Shown piece after piece: positions 24,852-33,353 of a stretch of 64,000 bases of DNA. The DNA lies in NCBI GenBank assembly GCA_027493525.1, contig JAOSKN010000003.1, positions 1,178,001-1,242,000 on the forward strand, written 5' to 3'. This DNA is from Planctomycetota bacterium. Lineage in GTDB: Bacteria > Planctomycetota > SZUA-567 > H5-PLA8. The notes beneath the pieces are model-generated. The model saw only the letters and a program-made list of their open reading frames with translations, was not told the origin of the DNA and made no database searches. A program made the position numbers and the translations under genes. Positions within the stretch are counted from its first letter, which is position 1. Every line of letters begins with the position of its first letter.

Positions 24852-27800
24852 CCCTCTCCGAGCGCGCCGCCGGCGGGCCGCTCGAAGGCGGCTACGCGCT
24901 CGACTTCGGCCCCGCCCTCGCCCGCGGGCGCTGGCACGTCGAGGTCATCCCGCCCAAGCTCAGCCTCGACCCGCTCGAACTCGACTTCGGCTCGCTCCTC
25001 CCCGGTCAGTTGAAGCTGATCCGCCTCACGGGCCGCCTCACCGCCGCGCGAAGCGTGAACCTGACTCTCCGCGTCCCGCACCCGCCGGCCAAGCCCCGCT
25101 TCGAAGCCACCGCCTTCCCCGAAGGCGCCTTCGCGCTCTCCGCCGGCCCCGAGGAACTGGGCCCCGGGCAGGACGCCGGCTGGGAAGCCCGCCTCGCCGT
25201 GCCCGAGAGCGCCGAGGACGGCCTCTACGCGACCGCCCTGCTGGTCCGCTCCCGGCTCGGCGAGCAGCGCGTCCCGGTCCGCGTCCGCGTCGTCAGCCCC
25301 ATTCCCATCCCGCCCTTCCATGTCACGCCCACCGCGCTCACCCTTCGCATCGTCGACGGCATCCCCGAGCCCGCGAGCCGCGTCGTCGTCACCTCGCACC
25401 GCGACCACGACCTGCCTCTCTCCGCGCTCGTCCGCCCCGGCGCGGGCTACGCGCAGGGCTGCGGCGTGCTGCTCGACGAAGCCGGCCTCCCCGCGCGGGC
25501 CGCCGAATGGAACCTCCCCGGACGCGGGCAACTGAGCCTGTACGTCCGCGCGCACCCCGACGCCGTCCACGAGGAGTTCGGCGCGCTCGTGCTCCGCGCG
25601 GAGCAGGAAGAGCAGGCCGTCGCCCTCGCCATCGAGAAAGTCGACGCGGCGCCCAAGGGCGCGGGGCTGCCCCAACCCGGCGGGCTCAGCTACTTCGACT
25701 GGCTCCGCCTGCTCCTGCTCCTGATTCTGCTCCTGCTCGTGCTCCTCATTCGCGCGCTGCTCCGCAAGCGCTGGGTCCGCTACCTCGCCTACGCCTGCCT
25801 GCTCCATGCCGCCTTCTTCCTGATCGCCGTCCCGCCCGGCGAACTCGTCGCCGCGCTCCCCGACTCCGTCCAGCTCACGCTCCTCCAGGCGGAGGAACAG
25901 TGGAGCGGCGAACTCTCCCCCGAGCAGCAGCGCCGCCTCGACGAACTGGGCGCCACCGCCGACGCCGGGCAGGCCGGCGCGAAGGCCGCCGGCTCCGGCA
26001 TGGAAGCCCCCGGCGGCGGCGCGCCCGAGCTTGCCGGGGACCTGCTCCAAGCCGCCGACGCCGCCCCTGCGGCGGCCGCCGCGATGCAGGATCCGCGGCT
26101 CGAAGAGCAGCGCCCCGGCGCGCCCGCTCCGGAGACGCAGCGCGCCGAGCCCGCGCAACCCGTCGAAGACCGCCCGCTGAGTTCCGAACCGCTCGAAGTT
26201 CCCGCGCCCGCGCGCCCCGCCCCCGCGCCCGAGCCCCGCCGCGCCCCGGAGGCCGGCAGCGTGGCCGCCGCGAGCGCGCCCGAGTTCCCCGCCTTGACCG
26301 CGCCGCTCGCGACCCCCGAGCGCCAGCCGGCCGCCGCCGCCGCGCTCGCCGATCCGCGCCCCGCTCAGCCCGCCCAGCCGGCGGCGGCCTCGCGCCCCGC
26401 CGAATCTCGCCCTACCCGCGAAGCCCCCGCCGCCAGCGATGCGCCGCTCGTCGACGCCCCGCTCGTCGCGAACCCTGTTGCCGCGCCGCGGCCCGCCACG
26501 CCCGATGCCCAGGTCCCCACCGCGCCCGCCCGCGCCAACGCCAGCGCGCTGCTGGATGAGAACATCGAGCCCGTCGTCGCCGCGCCGGATGGCGCGGACT
26601 CCGCGCATTCCGCGCAACCCGCGCAACCCGCGGCCGCCGCCGCGCCGGGCCAGCCGAGCACGCCGGTGAATTGGGGCGCTGCGCTGGCGCAGGGCGGGCG
26701 CGCGCGCGGCGGCGCGGACGCCCGCGTCGCCGGCGGGCTGGCCTTCGGCGACGGGACCGACGTCGCGCTCGATGCCGGACCGCTTGCCGGAGGCGCCGGG
26801 AGCGCCGGCGCGGCCCGGAAGACCGGCGGCGCGAACGGGACCGGGAACCATCCGGCCGCGCGCGGCGGCGGCGCGCCCTCCGCCAGCGGCATCGGCGGCG
26901 CGGGCGCGGGACGCGACGGTCTGGCGGAGCTTGGACGGGCGGGACAGGGCGATCGCAGCGCCGGCCCGCGCGCGGGGCGCGGCGGCCTGGGCGAACTCGA
27001 TGGCGCGGGTTTCGGCTCGGAGAAATTCGGCCCCGGCGCGGGCGCTGGCGATGGGCTCGCCCGGGGCGCGCGCGAAGACGGCGCGGGACTCGGCGACGCC
27101 CCGCTGGACCTCGGCGGGAGCGGCGCGGGCGCGAAGCCCGGTCCCGGCGCGGGACAGGGCGCGGCCGAGGCCGGCGCCGGCCCCGGGCGCGCGCACGCCG
27201 CCGGCTCGGGACTCGGCTACGCCGGAGAAGGGCCGGGCGCCGGCGGCCTCGCCGAACTCGGCGCGCTCGGCGGAACCGGCGGCGCGGGCGGGCCGCGCCC
27301 CGAACGCGGCGCCGCCGCGCTCGACCCGGACCTCGCCTGGCGGCCGGCCTTCGCCACCGACCCCGGCCTGCGCGGGGCCTTCACCGCCCGCGAGACCGGC
27401 AGCCGCCCGCTCTGGGGCTACCCGCGGCAGGCCGCGCTCCGCCTCACCCTTGGCCTCGCACGGCACGGCGGCGACTGGAACTCCTCCCCCACCGCGCTCT
27501 ACCACCTCGCCACGGCCTTCCGTGAGCGCTGCGGGCTCCCGGACGCCGAAGTCTCCGTCCGCCAAGTCGAACTCGACCGCGCCGAGTCCCTCGCCGAGTG
27601 CCGCGTCGTACTGATGACCTCCAACGAGCCGATCCCCTTCACGCCCCGCCAGGAGCGCGCCCTGGCCGCGTACCTCAAGCAGGGCGGGACGCTCTGGGTC
27701 AACGACTCCAGCGCCAGCGAGGACGAACGCTTCGACACGGCCTTCCGCGCGATGCTTGCCCGCGCGCTCCCCGAACGCGGCCTCGAACGCCTCCCGCCCG

Positions 27801-28663
27801 ACCACCCGTATTTCCGCGCCGCCTACGACCTCACCCCCGGCTACAAGGGCTACCGCATCCCGCCCGGCGACAAGTACCGCGAGGAGCACCTCCGCGGCGT
27901 CGTCTACCCCTCCGCAGATGGACGCGGGCGCCTCGCCCTGCTCTATACGCGCAACGACTACGCCGACGGGCTCGAGATCGACCCGCGCATGACCGCCGGG
28001 CGCATGTCCCTCACCGACCTCACCCCCGACGAGATGCTGGAAGGCTCGCTCCGCTTCGGCATCAACCTGCTCGCGCTGGCCCTGGGCGCCGAAGCCCCCG
28101 TCTTCCCCAGGCCTCCGGAAGGCTCCGCCGAGGCGCTCAAGCTCTACCGCTACCACGGCCCGCCGCTGCGCGTCTTCGACGACTTCGTCTCGGCCGGCGC
28201 CGAGGCCGGCGGGAAGGCCTGGCGCGTCGAGGAATGGAGCAACCCGGCCGCCGCCGAACCCGCACAGGCCGCCGGCGAACCCGTCCTGCGCGTGCGCTTC
28301 AAGGGTGGGGATAAAATGAAAGCCGCCGTCGGCCGCGCCGTCGAACTGAACCTCGCCCAGGCCCGCGCGCTCGTCCTGGACCTCCACTCCGGCCTGCCCA
28401 ACGGCTTCAACGTCGCGCTGCTTCTTCAGACCGGCCCCGATTGGAGCAGCTTCGAGACCCGCCCGGTCTACGTCCGCCCCGGCTGGAACCGCGGCATCCG
28501 CTTCCCGCTCGACCTCGACGATTTCAAGAGCGACAAGACCGAGTGGAAAGCCTACGACACCCCCTTCCGCCCCCGCGAACAGGTCGTCCGCGTCGTCGTC
28601 CTCCTCTACAACCTGCGCGAAGACGGGACCGTGCTGTTGAAGGATCTGCGCATCGAGAAGTAG
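24836..28663 (+). CDS. C-terminal part of the giant protein: membrane anchors, low-complexity linker, DUF4159
   Basis: The frame is open from GTG 24395, but meaningful sequence starts ~24836 ('QLTLSERAAGGPLEGGYALD'). Order: beta-sandwich repeats to ~25680; two membrane segments ('FDWLRLLLLLILLLLVLLIR', 'YLAYACLLHAAFFLIAVPPG'); a ~500-residue Ala/Pro then Gly/Ala low-complexity region (~25900-27300); and a DUF4159 domain ('AECRVVLMTSNEPIPFTPRQ', 'GGTLWVNDSSASEDERFDTA', 'RIPPGDKYREEHLRGVVYPS', 'LLYTRNDYADGLEID'). It ends with a carbohydrate-binding-like beta domain ('RVFDDFVSAGAEAGGKAWRV', 'WNRGIRFPLDLDDFKSDKTE'). VWA/DUF4159 proteins cluster with AAA MoxR ATPases in planctomycetes; none is adjacent here. 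Confidence 0.75.
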   Translation, partial: GAPQLTLSERAAGGPLEGGYALDFGPALARGRWHVEVIPPKLSLDPLELDFGSLLPGQLKLIRLTGRLTAARSVNLTLRVPHPPAKPRFEATAFPEGAFALSAGPEELGPGQDAGWEARLAVPESAEDGLYATALLVRSRLGEQRVPVRVRVVSPIPIPPFHVTPTALTLRIVDGIPEPASRVVVTSHRDHDLPLSALVRPGAGYAQGCGVLLDEAGLPARAAEWNLPGRGQLSLYVRAHPDAVHEEFGALVLRAEQEEQAVALAIEKVDAAPKGAGLPQPGGLSYFDWLRLLLLLILLLLVLLIRALLRKRWVRYLAYACLLHAAFFLIAVPPGELVAALPDSVQLTLLQAEEQWSGELSPEQQRRLDELGATADAGQAGAKAAGSGMEAPGGGAPELAGDLLQAADAAPAAAAAMQDPRLEEQRPGAPAPETQRAEPAQPVEDRPLSSEPLEVPAPARPAPAPEPRRAPEAGSVAAASAPEFPALTAPLATPERQPAAAAALADPRPAQPAQPAAASRPAESRPTREAPAASDAPLVDAPLVANPVAAPRPATPDAQVPTAPARANASALLDENIEPVVAAPDGADSAHSAQPAQPAAAAAPGQPSTPVNWGAALAQGGRARGGADARVAGGLAFGDGTDVALDAGPLAGGAGSAGAARKTGGANGTGNHPAARGGGAPSASGIGGAGAGRDGLAELGRAGQGDRSAGPRAGRGGLGELDGAGFGSEKFGPGAGAGDGLARGAREDGAGLGDAPLDLGGSGAGAKPGPGAGQGAAEAGAGPGRAHAAGSGLGYAGEGPGAGGLAELGALGGTGGAGGPRPERGAAALDPDLAWRPAFATDPGLRGAFTARETGSRPLWGYPRQAALRLTLGLARHGGDWNSSPTALYHLATAFRERCGLPDAEVSVRQVELDRAESLAECRVVLMTSNEPIPFTPRQERALAAYLKQGGTLWVNDSSASEDERFDTAFRAMLARALPERGLERLPPDHPYFRAAYDLTPGYKGYRIPPGDKYREEHLRGVVYPSADGRGRLALLYTRNDYADGLEIDPRMTAGRMSLTDLTPDEMLEGSLRFGINLLALALGAEAPVFPRPPEGSAEALKLYRYHGPPLRVFDDFVSAGAEAGGKAWRVEEWSNPAAAEPAQAAGEPVLRVRFKGGDKMKAAVGRAVELNLAQARALVLDLHSGLPNGFNVALLLQTGPDWSSFETRPVYVRPGWNRGIRFPLDLDDFKSDKTEWKAYDTPFRPREQVVRVVVLLYNLREDGTVLLKDLRIEK

Positions 28664-28679
28664 CGGCTAAGAGGCGCCG

Positions 28680-28740
28680 GTTGCTGGTTTGCAGTTTGCA
28701 GTTTGTTTGGTTCTTGGTTCTTGAGCACTTGGGATTTCAA
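28680..28740. repeat. TTTGCAG/TTTGGTTCTTG repeat tract
   Basis: GGTTTGCAGTTTGCAGTTTG continuing to GGTTCTTGGTTCTTG occupies the short convergent gap between the DUF4159 and PilZ genes. Similar tracts occur at 58188-58260 and 59318-59400. Confidence 0.6.
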
Positions 28741-28749
28741 GAAGCCCCG

Positions 28750-29580
28750 CTACGCCTTCGCGTCCTTCGACGCCTTCACGCACAGCGCCAGGAGCGCCTG
28801 CTGGTACGCGGGCTTGATCTCCACGATCTCCAGCCCGGCCTGAAAGCGGTGGCTCTCCTGGTCGGGCTTCTCCTGCTCGCGGATCCAGCGCACCTGGCAG
28901 ACCGCGCGGACCTCGTGCTCGGGATCCTGCAAGGTCACGTCGGCGTAGACGTCGCTGGGCTGGGCCTCCGAGATCGCCACCGGCACGCGCGGGACGTCCA
29001 TCACCGCCAGGCCGCCCTGCGAGATGTCCAGCGTCGTCACGAAGCGGATCTCGTCCTCGATCGGCGAACCGATCCGCGTGCAGAATTGCAGGCTCACCGG
29101 GATCCGCGCGCGGAAGCGCGAGAACTTGCGCGGGATGCGCCCGCGATACAGACGGTCGCGCCGCGCCTCCACGTGGTCCTCGCGCGCCACGAAGAGCTTG
29201 ACGGCCCGGCGGCAGCCGTACTCCAGCTCGCGCACCGCGCCCGGCTTGAGCGGCTCGGCGACGGCCAGGCAGACGTACCCCGGCGTCTCCTCGAAGGGCA
29301 CGCAGCGGTGGTCCTTCAGCGCGCGGTACGGGAAGATCCGGCTGTACTCGTCGGGGATCGCGCGCGCCTCCAGGTCCACCGTCGGCAGGTTCGCCAGCAG
29401 CGCCAGCGCGTCGCGGAGCTGCTCCGGCGTGAGGTCCCCGGCGGCCACGAGGTACGCGCCCAGCCGCATCCCGTGCTGCTTCGCCCCGCCGGCGGCCGCT
29501 TCGAGCTGCGCCGCCGTCGCCTGCCGCCGGTGCAGCAGAATCTCGCCGAGTTTGCGGTCGTCGCCCGTCAGCTTCGCCAT
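28750..29580 (-). CDS. MshEN-like N-terminal domain plus PilZ domain protein
   Basis: This 276-residue protein. Residues ~1-140 match the N-terminal module of type II secretion/type IV pilus ATPases ('KLGEILLHRRQATAAQLEAA', 'GDLTPEQLRDALALLANLPT', 'PYRALKDHRCVPFEETPGYV', 'CLAVAEPLKPGAVRELE'). Residues ~150-270 are a PilZ domain with the c-di-GMP motifs RxxxR ('RKFSRFRARIPVSLQF') and D/NxSxxG ('TTLDISQGGLAVMDVP'). There is no ATPase domain. Both modules bind c-di-GMP in other systems, so a dinucleotide-responsive adaptor of secretion or motility is a reasonable inference. It is cytoplasmic and monocistronic. Confidence 0.85.
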   Translation of the reverse strand: MAKLTGDDRKLGEILLHRRQATAAQLEAAAGGAKQHGMRLGAYLVAAGDLTPEQLRDALALLANLPTVDLEARAIPDEYSRIFPYRALKDHRCVPFEETPGYVCLAVAEPLKPGAVRELEYGCRRAVKLFVAREDHVEARRDRLYRGRIPRKFSRFRARIPVSLQFCTRIGSPIEDEIRFVTTLDISQGGLAVMDVPRVPVAISEAQPSDVYADVTLQDPEHEVRAVCQVRWIREQEKPDQESHRFQAGLEIVEIKPAYQQALLALCVKASKDAKA

Positions 29581-30073
29581 GCGCGCGCCCTTTCGCCCCG
29601 GCGTACGATAGGGCCGTATCTTAACACGCCCGCCCCCGCCCCGCCGAACCGCAATCCTGCCCGCGCGGAACGCGGACGGGGTGCTTCACCGCAGAGAACA
29701 CAGAGCACACGGAGGTGAAGAGGGATTGGGGCTATGAATCAGACCCCTTCCTTCATTCCCCATCCCGCATTCCGCATTCGCAAGGTCTCATTTTGCCGTT
29801 GACATCCGCGCCGCCAGCCGGTTTATTGACCCGATCATGTGCGCCGCACCCCAGACCCACGCTTCCCGCGCCCCCTCGGCGCCTGGAGGGTTCAACGTCC
29901 GCGGAGCCTTTGCCGCGGACGTGGTGCTCCCGCTGTAACCCCGCCGTGCCTTGCGCCTCGACCCTGACGAACCGAATCCAAGCCGTGCCCCGAGCCGCGC
30001 GAACGTGCGCGCGACGACCGAACTTTGACCGGCGCTTCACGCGCCTTGCGACGAAGAACAGGAACCTGAACCC
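29581..30073 (+). promoter_or_regulatory. leuA upstream region: promoter, short leader ORF and strong hairpin
   Basis: TTGACA (29799-29804) and TTTATT (29822-29827) are 17 bp apart, a good sigma-70-type promoter. A 33-codon ORF follows (ATG 29837, TAA 29936-29938), ending 'AADVVLPL'. Inside it is a perfect 10-bp hairpin, ACGTCCGCGG (29895-29904) with CCGCGGACGT (29913-29922). Val/Leu codons end the ORF, as in branched-chain attenuator peptides, but there are few of them. Upstream, 29690-29715 has an AGAACACAGAGCACACGG intergenic repeat and 29755-29782 has CATTCCGC-type heptamers. Confidence 0.45.
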
Positions 30074-31705
30074 ATGAGCACCGCCAAATCCGCCCGCGCC
30101 AAGGCCGTCAAGCCCGGCGCCGATCCCAACCGCCTCGTCGTCTTCGATACCACCCTTCGCGACGGCGAGCAGTCCCCGGGCGCGACCATGAACCAGGAGG
30201 AGAAGATCCAGGTCGCCCGCGCGCTCTACCGGCTGAAGGTCGACGTCATCGAGGCCGGCTTCCCCATCGCCAGCCCCGGCGACCACGACGCGGTGAAGGC
30301 CATCGCCGAGGACCTCGACGAGAAGGACGCGCCCATTATCTGCGGCCTCGCGCGCAGCCTCGAGAAGGACATCCGCTCCGCCGCCAGCGCCGTCAAGAAC
30401 GCGCGCCGGCCGCGCATCCACGTCTTCCTGGCCACCAGCGCCATCCACCGCCAGTTCAAGCTCAAGAAGGCCAAGGACGAGATCGTCAAGCAGGCCGTCG
30501 AGGCCGTGACCTTCGCCCGGAGCCTCGTGGAGGACATCGAGTTCAGCCCCGAGGACGCCAGCCGCACCGAGCCCGAGTTTCTCTGCGAGGTCACCGAGGC
30601 CGTCATCGCCGCCGGCGCCTCCACCGTCAACATCCCCGACACCGTCGGCTACGCCATCCCCGACCAGTTCGGCTCCGTCATTCGCACGCTCAAGGAGAAG
30701 GTTCCCAACATCGAGGACGCCGTGATCAGCGTGCACTGCCACAACGACCTGGGCCTCGCCGTCGCCAACAGCCTCGCCGGCGTCCGCAACGGCGCGCGGC
30801 AGGTCGAATGCACCATCAACGGCATCGGCGAACGCGCCGGCAACGCCGCCCTGGAGGAACTGGTCATGGCGCTGCGCACACGCCACGACTTCTTCCCCTA
30901 CGTCACCGGGATCGACTCGCGCCGCATCCTGCCCACCAGCAAGCTCGTCAGCAACATCACCGGCATCCACGTCCAGCGCAACAAGGCCGTCGTCGGCGAG
31001 AACGCCTTCGCCCACGAATCCGGCATCCACCAGGACGGCGTGCTCAAGGAGCGCACCACCTACGAGATCATGCGCCCCGAAGACGTCGGCGTCGAGAAGT
31101 CCATGCTGGTCCTCGGCAAGCACAGCGGGAAGCACGCCTTCAAGAATCGCCTGAAGGACCTGGGCTACGACCTGGAGGAGAAGCCGCTCGTCGACGCCTT
31201 CGAGAAGTTCAAGACCCTCTGCGACAAGAAGAAGACCATCTACGACGCCGACCTGATCGCGCTCGTCGAGGACCAGCTCGTCTCGTCCGCTCCCGTCTGG
31301 GAACTGGAACTGCTGCAAGTCGCCAGCGGCAACAAGGCCGTGCCCACCGCCACCGTGATCCTGCGCCGCGAAAAGGCCGTCTACCAGGACGCCGCCACCG
31401 GCGACGGCCCCATCGACGCGCTCACCAAGGCCATCGACCGCATCACCGGCGTCTCGGGCAAGATCCTCGATTACCAGGTCCGCGCCGTCAGCGAAGGGCG
31501 CGAGGCCCAGGGCGAGGTCGACATCAAGTGCGACTTCGACGGCGAGGTGCTCTACGGGCGCGGCTTCAGCACCGACATCATCGAAGCCAGCGCCAAGGCC
31601 TACCTCAACGCCGTCTGCCGCGCCTGCGCCAAAGGCGATACCGCCGTCAAGAAGACCGAGCGGCCCGGCCACGTCGCGCCCAAGCCCGTGGGGGCCACGC
31701 CGTAG
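30074..31705 (+). CDS. leuA: 2-isopropylmalate synthase
   Basis: This 543-residue enzyme catalyses the first committed step of leucine synthesis (2-oxoisovalerate plus acetyl-CoA). The HMGL-like barrel shows 'FDTTLRDGEQSPGATMNQEE', 'EFSPEDASRTEPEFL', the metal-binding 'ISVHCHNDLGLAVANSLAGV' and 'CTINGIGERAGNAALEELVM'. 'NAFAHESGIHQDGVLK' is the flexible domain. The C-terminal ~130 residues are the leucine-binding LeuA_dimer domain ('DAATGDGPIDALTKAIDRIT'). Citramalate or homocitrate synthase are alternatives, but length and motifs fit LeuA best. A rho-independent terminator follows. Confidence 0.95.
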   Translation: MSTAKSARAKAVKPGADPNRLVVFDTTLRDGEQSPGATMNQEEKIQVARALYRLKVDVIEAGFPIASPGDHDAVKAIAEDLDEKDAPIICGLARSLEKDIRSAASAVKNARRPRIHVFLATSAIHRQFKLKKAKDEIVKQAVEAVTFARSLVEDIEFSPEDASRTEPEFLCEVTEAVIAAGASTVNIPDTVGYAIPDQFGSVIRTLKEKVPNIEDAVISVHCHNDLGLAVANSLAGVRNGARQVECTINGIGERAGNAALEELVMALRTRHDFFPYVTGIDSRRILPTSKLVSNITGIHVQRNKAVVGENAFAHESGIHQDGVLKERTTYEIMRPEDVGVEKSMLVLGKHSGKHAFKNRLKDLGYDLEEKPLVDAFEKFKTLCDKKKTIYDADLIALVEDQLVSSAPVWELELLQVASGNKAVPTATVILRREKAVYQDAATGDGPIDALTKAIDRITGVSGKILDYQVRAVSEGREAQGEVDIKCDFDGEVLYGRGFSTDIIEASAKAYLNAVCRACAKGDTAVKKTERPGHVAPKPVGATP

Positions 31706-31767
31706 GGCGGCGGTAATCTGTAATCTGTATTCTGTATTTTCTGTATTCTGTAATCAGTGAACGGGAG
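31706..31767. repeat. GTAATCT/GTATTCT heptad tract after leuA
   Basis: Seven-base units (GTAATCT, GTAATCT, GTATTCT, GTATTTT, then CTGTATTCTGTAATCAGTGA) fill the space between the leuA stop and its terminator. They belong to the same heptamer class as the arrays at 9.6, 45.3 and 53.4 kb. Confidence 0.65.
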
Positions 31768-31801
31768 AGGCGGGGCGCGCGATGGCGTGCCCCGCCTTTT
31801 T
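31768..31801 (+). terminator. Rho-independent terminator of leuA
   Basis: AGGCGGGGC (31768-31776) pairs perfectly with GCCCCGCCT (31789-31797), followed by TTTT. It lies about 60 bp downstream of the leuA stop. Confidence 0.85.
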
Positions 31802-31980
31802 GATCACGGGCCAAGGCAGGTAAAGCGCGGCAAAGAGTATGGCTGTCGCGGTGAAGAATCTATAATCCCGATACCTTCCGTCTCCCCCGCCAACCAAGCC
31901 CTGTAGCACCTGCGGCAGTCAATCGCCAGAACCCAGAACCCGAATTCTCCGGCCTCCGTGCCTCCGTGGTGAAACAAGCT

Positions 31981-32412
31981 TCAAGCGCAGCGCGCCGCCA
32001 ACCCCTGCACCGCCGCCCAGTCGTGCGCCGCGGCCCGCTGCACGGCCGCGTGCAGCACTTCCATATCGATCGGCTTGTGGAAGACCGCCGTCACCAGCGG
32101 CATCCGGCGCAGCGCCTCCACCTGCCGGTCCTCCGGCGCAAGCCCCGTCAACACCAGCACCGGCGGCGGAGGATCAAACTTCAACGCCGGATGCCGCAGC
32201 AGCGCCCGCGCCAGCGCCGTTCCGTCCATGTTGGGCATCACCACGTCCACCAGGATCACCCCCACGCGCGCCCCGGCCAGCACGTCCAGCGCCTCCTCGC
32301 CGTCCTCGCAGGCATACACCTGAAAGCCCTCGGAAAGGCGGTAGCTGACCAGCGTGCGCCACGCGAAGTCGTCTTCGACAAGCAGGATAGAAGGGAGGTC
32401 CGCAACCAACAT
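31981..32412 (-). CDS. Single-domain response regulator
   Basis: The start is ATG 32412 (MLVADLPSILLVEDD); a GTG at 32439 is an alternative. It has 143 residues. The receiver fold has acidic residues 'LLVEDDFAWR', the phospho-acceptor Asp in 'GVILVDVVMPNMDG', Thr/Ser in 'VLVLTGLAPEDRQ' and Lys in 'VFHKPIDME'. There is no output domain and no adjacent kinase, so it is an orphan CheY-like regulator. It is divergent from the hypothetical gene at 32592. Confidence 0.9.
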   Translation of the reverse strand: MLVADLPSILLVEDDFAWRTLVSYRLSEGFQVYACEDGEEALDVLAGARVGVILVDVVMPNMDGTALARALLRHPALKFDPPPPVLVLTGLAPEDRQVEALRRMPLVTAVFHKPIDMEVLHAAVQRAAAHDWAAVQGLAARCA

Positions 32413-32591
32413 GAGGATGTACTCCAAACGACTATGCACAAAATATAGTCGGCTTTCGTTCGGATGCCAATAGGAATATTATCTAAATTAAAGCCAAGGC
32501 GTTATAGATCATGGTCGTTGTGGTACACTGAATACATAAGCATATGCACGTAGCGTGCATGGCTGTCGTATTGGGGCTGGGTGCTAAACGT

Positions 32592-33134
32592 ATGCAGCGC
32601 TTCGCCATCTACTTCGAAGCCCCTCCCGAACCCGGAACCCGACCCGTCCAGATCGTGCGCATGTCCATGCGCGCGCTCTTCCATCACGGCGTCAAATACT
32701 GGCCCTTCGCCGCTTCGCTCAACGACCTCCGCGACATCATGAAGACGCTCCAGGCGCGCGGGCAGAAGCCCGACCTCTTCGTCGTCAACACCTTCGGCTC
32801 CATGAAGCTCCTCCCGTCGCTGGACTTCCTGATGGGCGAGACGCCCGTCTTCTTCTTCCGCCGCACCCTCTTCTGGCTCAAGGACGGCGGCGGCGAAGCG
32901 GACGCCGGCAGCACCCACTTCTCCACCATCCTCAAGCAGATGACCCCGCGCCTCACCACCGTCTGGCGCTACGGCGGCGCCAACGCCGAGGACGTCGCGA
33001 TCGACTGCGCGCGCCGGATCGCCCTGTTCCTCGCGGATGGAAAATTCCGCAACCTCGAGCATTCCGGGCACACCGACTTCGACCTCGGCAACGAACGCCA
33101 GGCCTGGCGCAAGATGCTCGGGACCGCCGACTGA
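32592..33134 (+). CDS. Hypothetical cytoplasmic protein
   Basis: I prefer ATG 32592 (MQRFAIYFEAPP) over 32544. It has 180 residues. 'KPDLFVVNTFGSMKLLPSLD' and 'ETPVFFFRRTLFWLK' alternate strands and helices in a way that resembles a degenerate receiver or Rossmann-like fold, but no phosphorylation Asp is evident. It is divergently paired with the orphan response regulator, with which it may act. The family is not recognised. Confidence 0.6.
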   Translation: MQRFAIYFEAPPEPGTRPVQIVRMSMRALFHHGVKYWPFAASLNDLRDIMKTLQARGQKPDLFVVNTFGSMKLLPSLDFLMGETPVFFFRRTLFWLKDGGGEADAGSTHFSTILKQMTPRLTTVWRYGGANAEDVAIDCARRIALFLADGKFRNLEHSGHTDFDLGNERQAWRKMLGTAD

Positions 33135-33353
33135 CCCCCGTGCCGCGCGCGTCTCGACCGCCGGCCGCGCCGTCGTCACGTCCCTTCGCCCCGCGCTTTC
33201 CGCCCAACCCGCTCGAATGCCGGCCCCGTTCGCGCGTCTTCCATGGGGAGCCCCGGCTCCCGCGCCCCGCCATGGCGTGAAAGCGCGGAAACCGTTACAG
33301 TAAGTACCCTGTAGAAGGTTGGGACTCGAACTCAAAGAGGAGCGCCCCATCGC

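Noticed and set aside
24335-28387. A 1350-codon minus-strand ORF opposite the DUF4159 segment
   Set aside because: It is an antisense shadow: Gly/Arg/Ala-rich composition, no domain, no ribosome site. The plus strand has clear domain motifs.
29753-31672. A 639-codon minus-strand ORF opposite leuA
   Set aside because: It is antisense to leuA, whose motifs are unmistakable; high GC creates long antisense frames.
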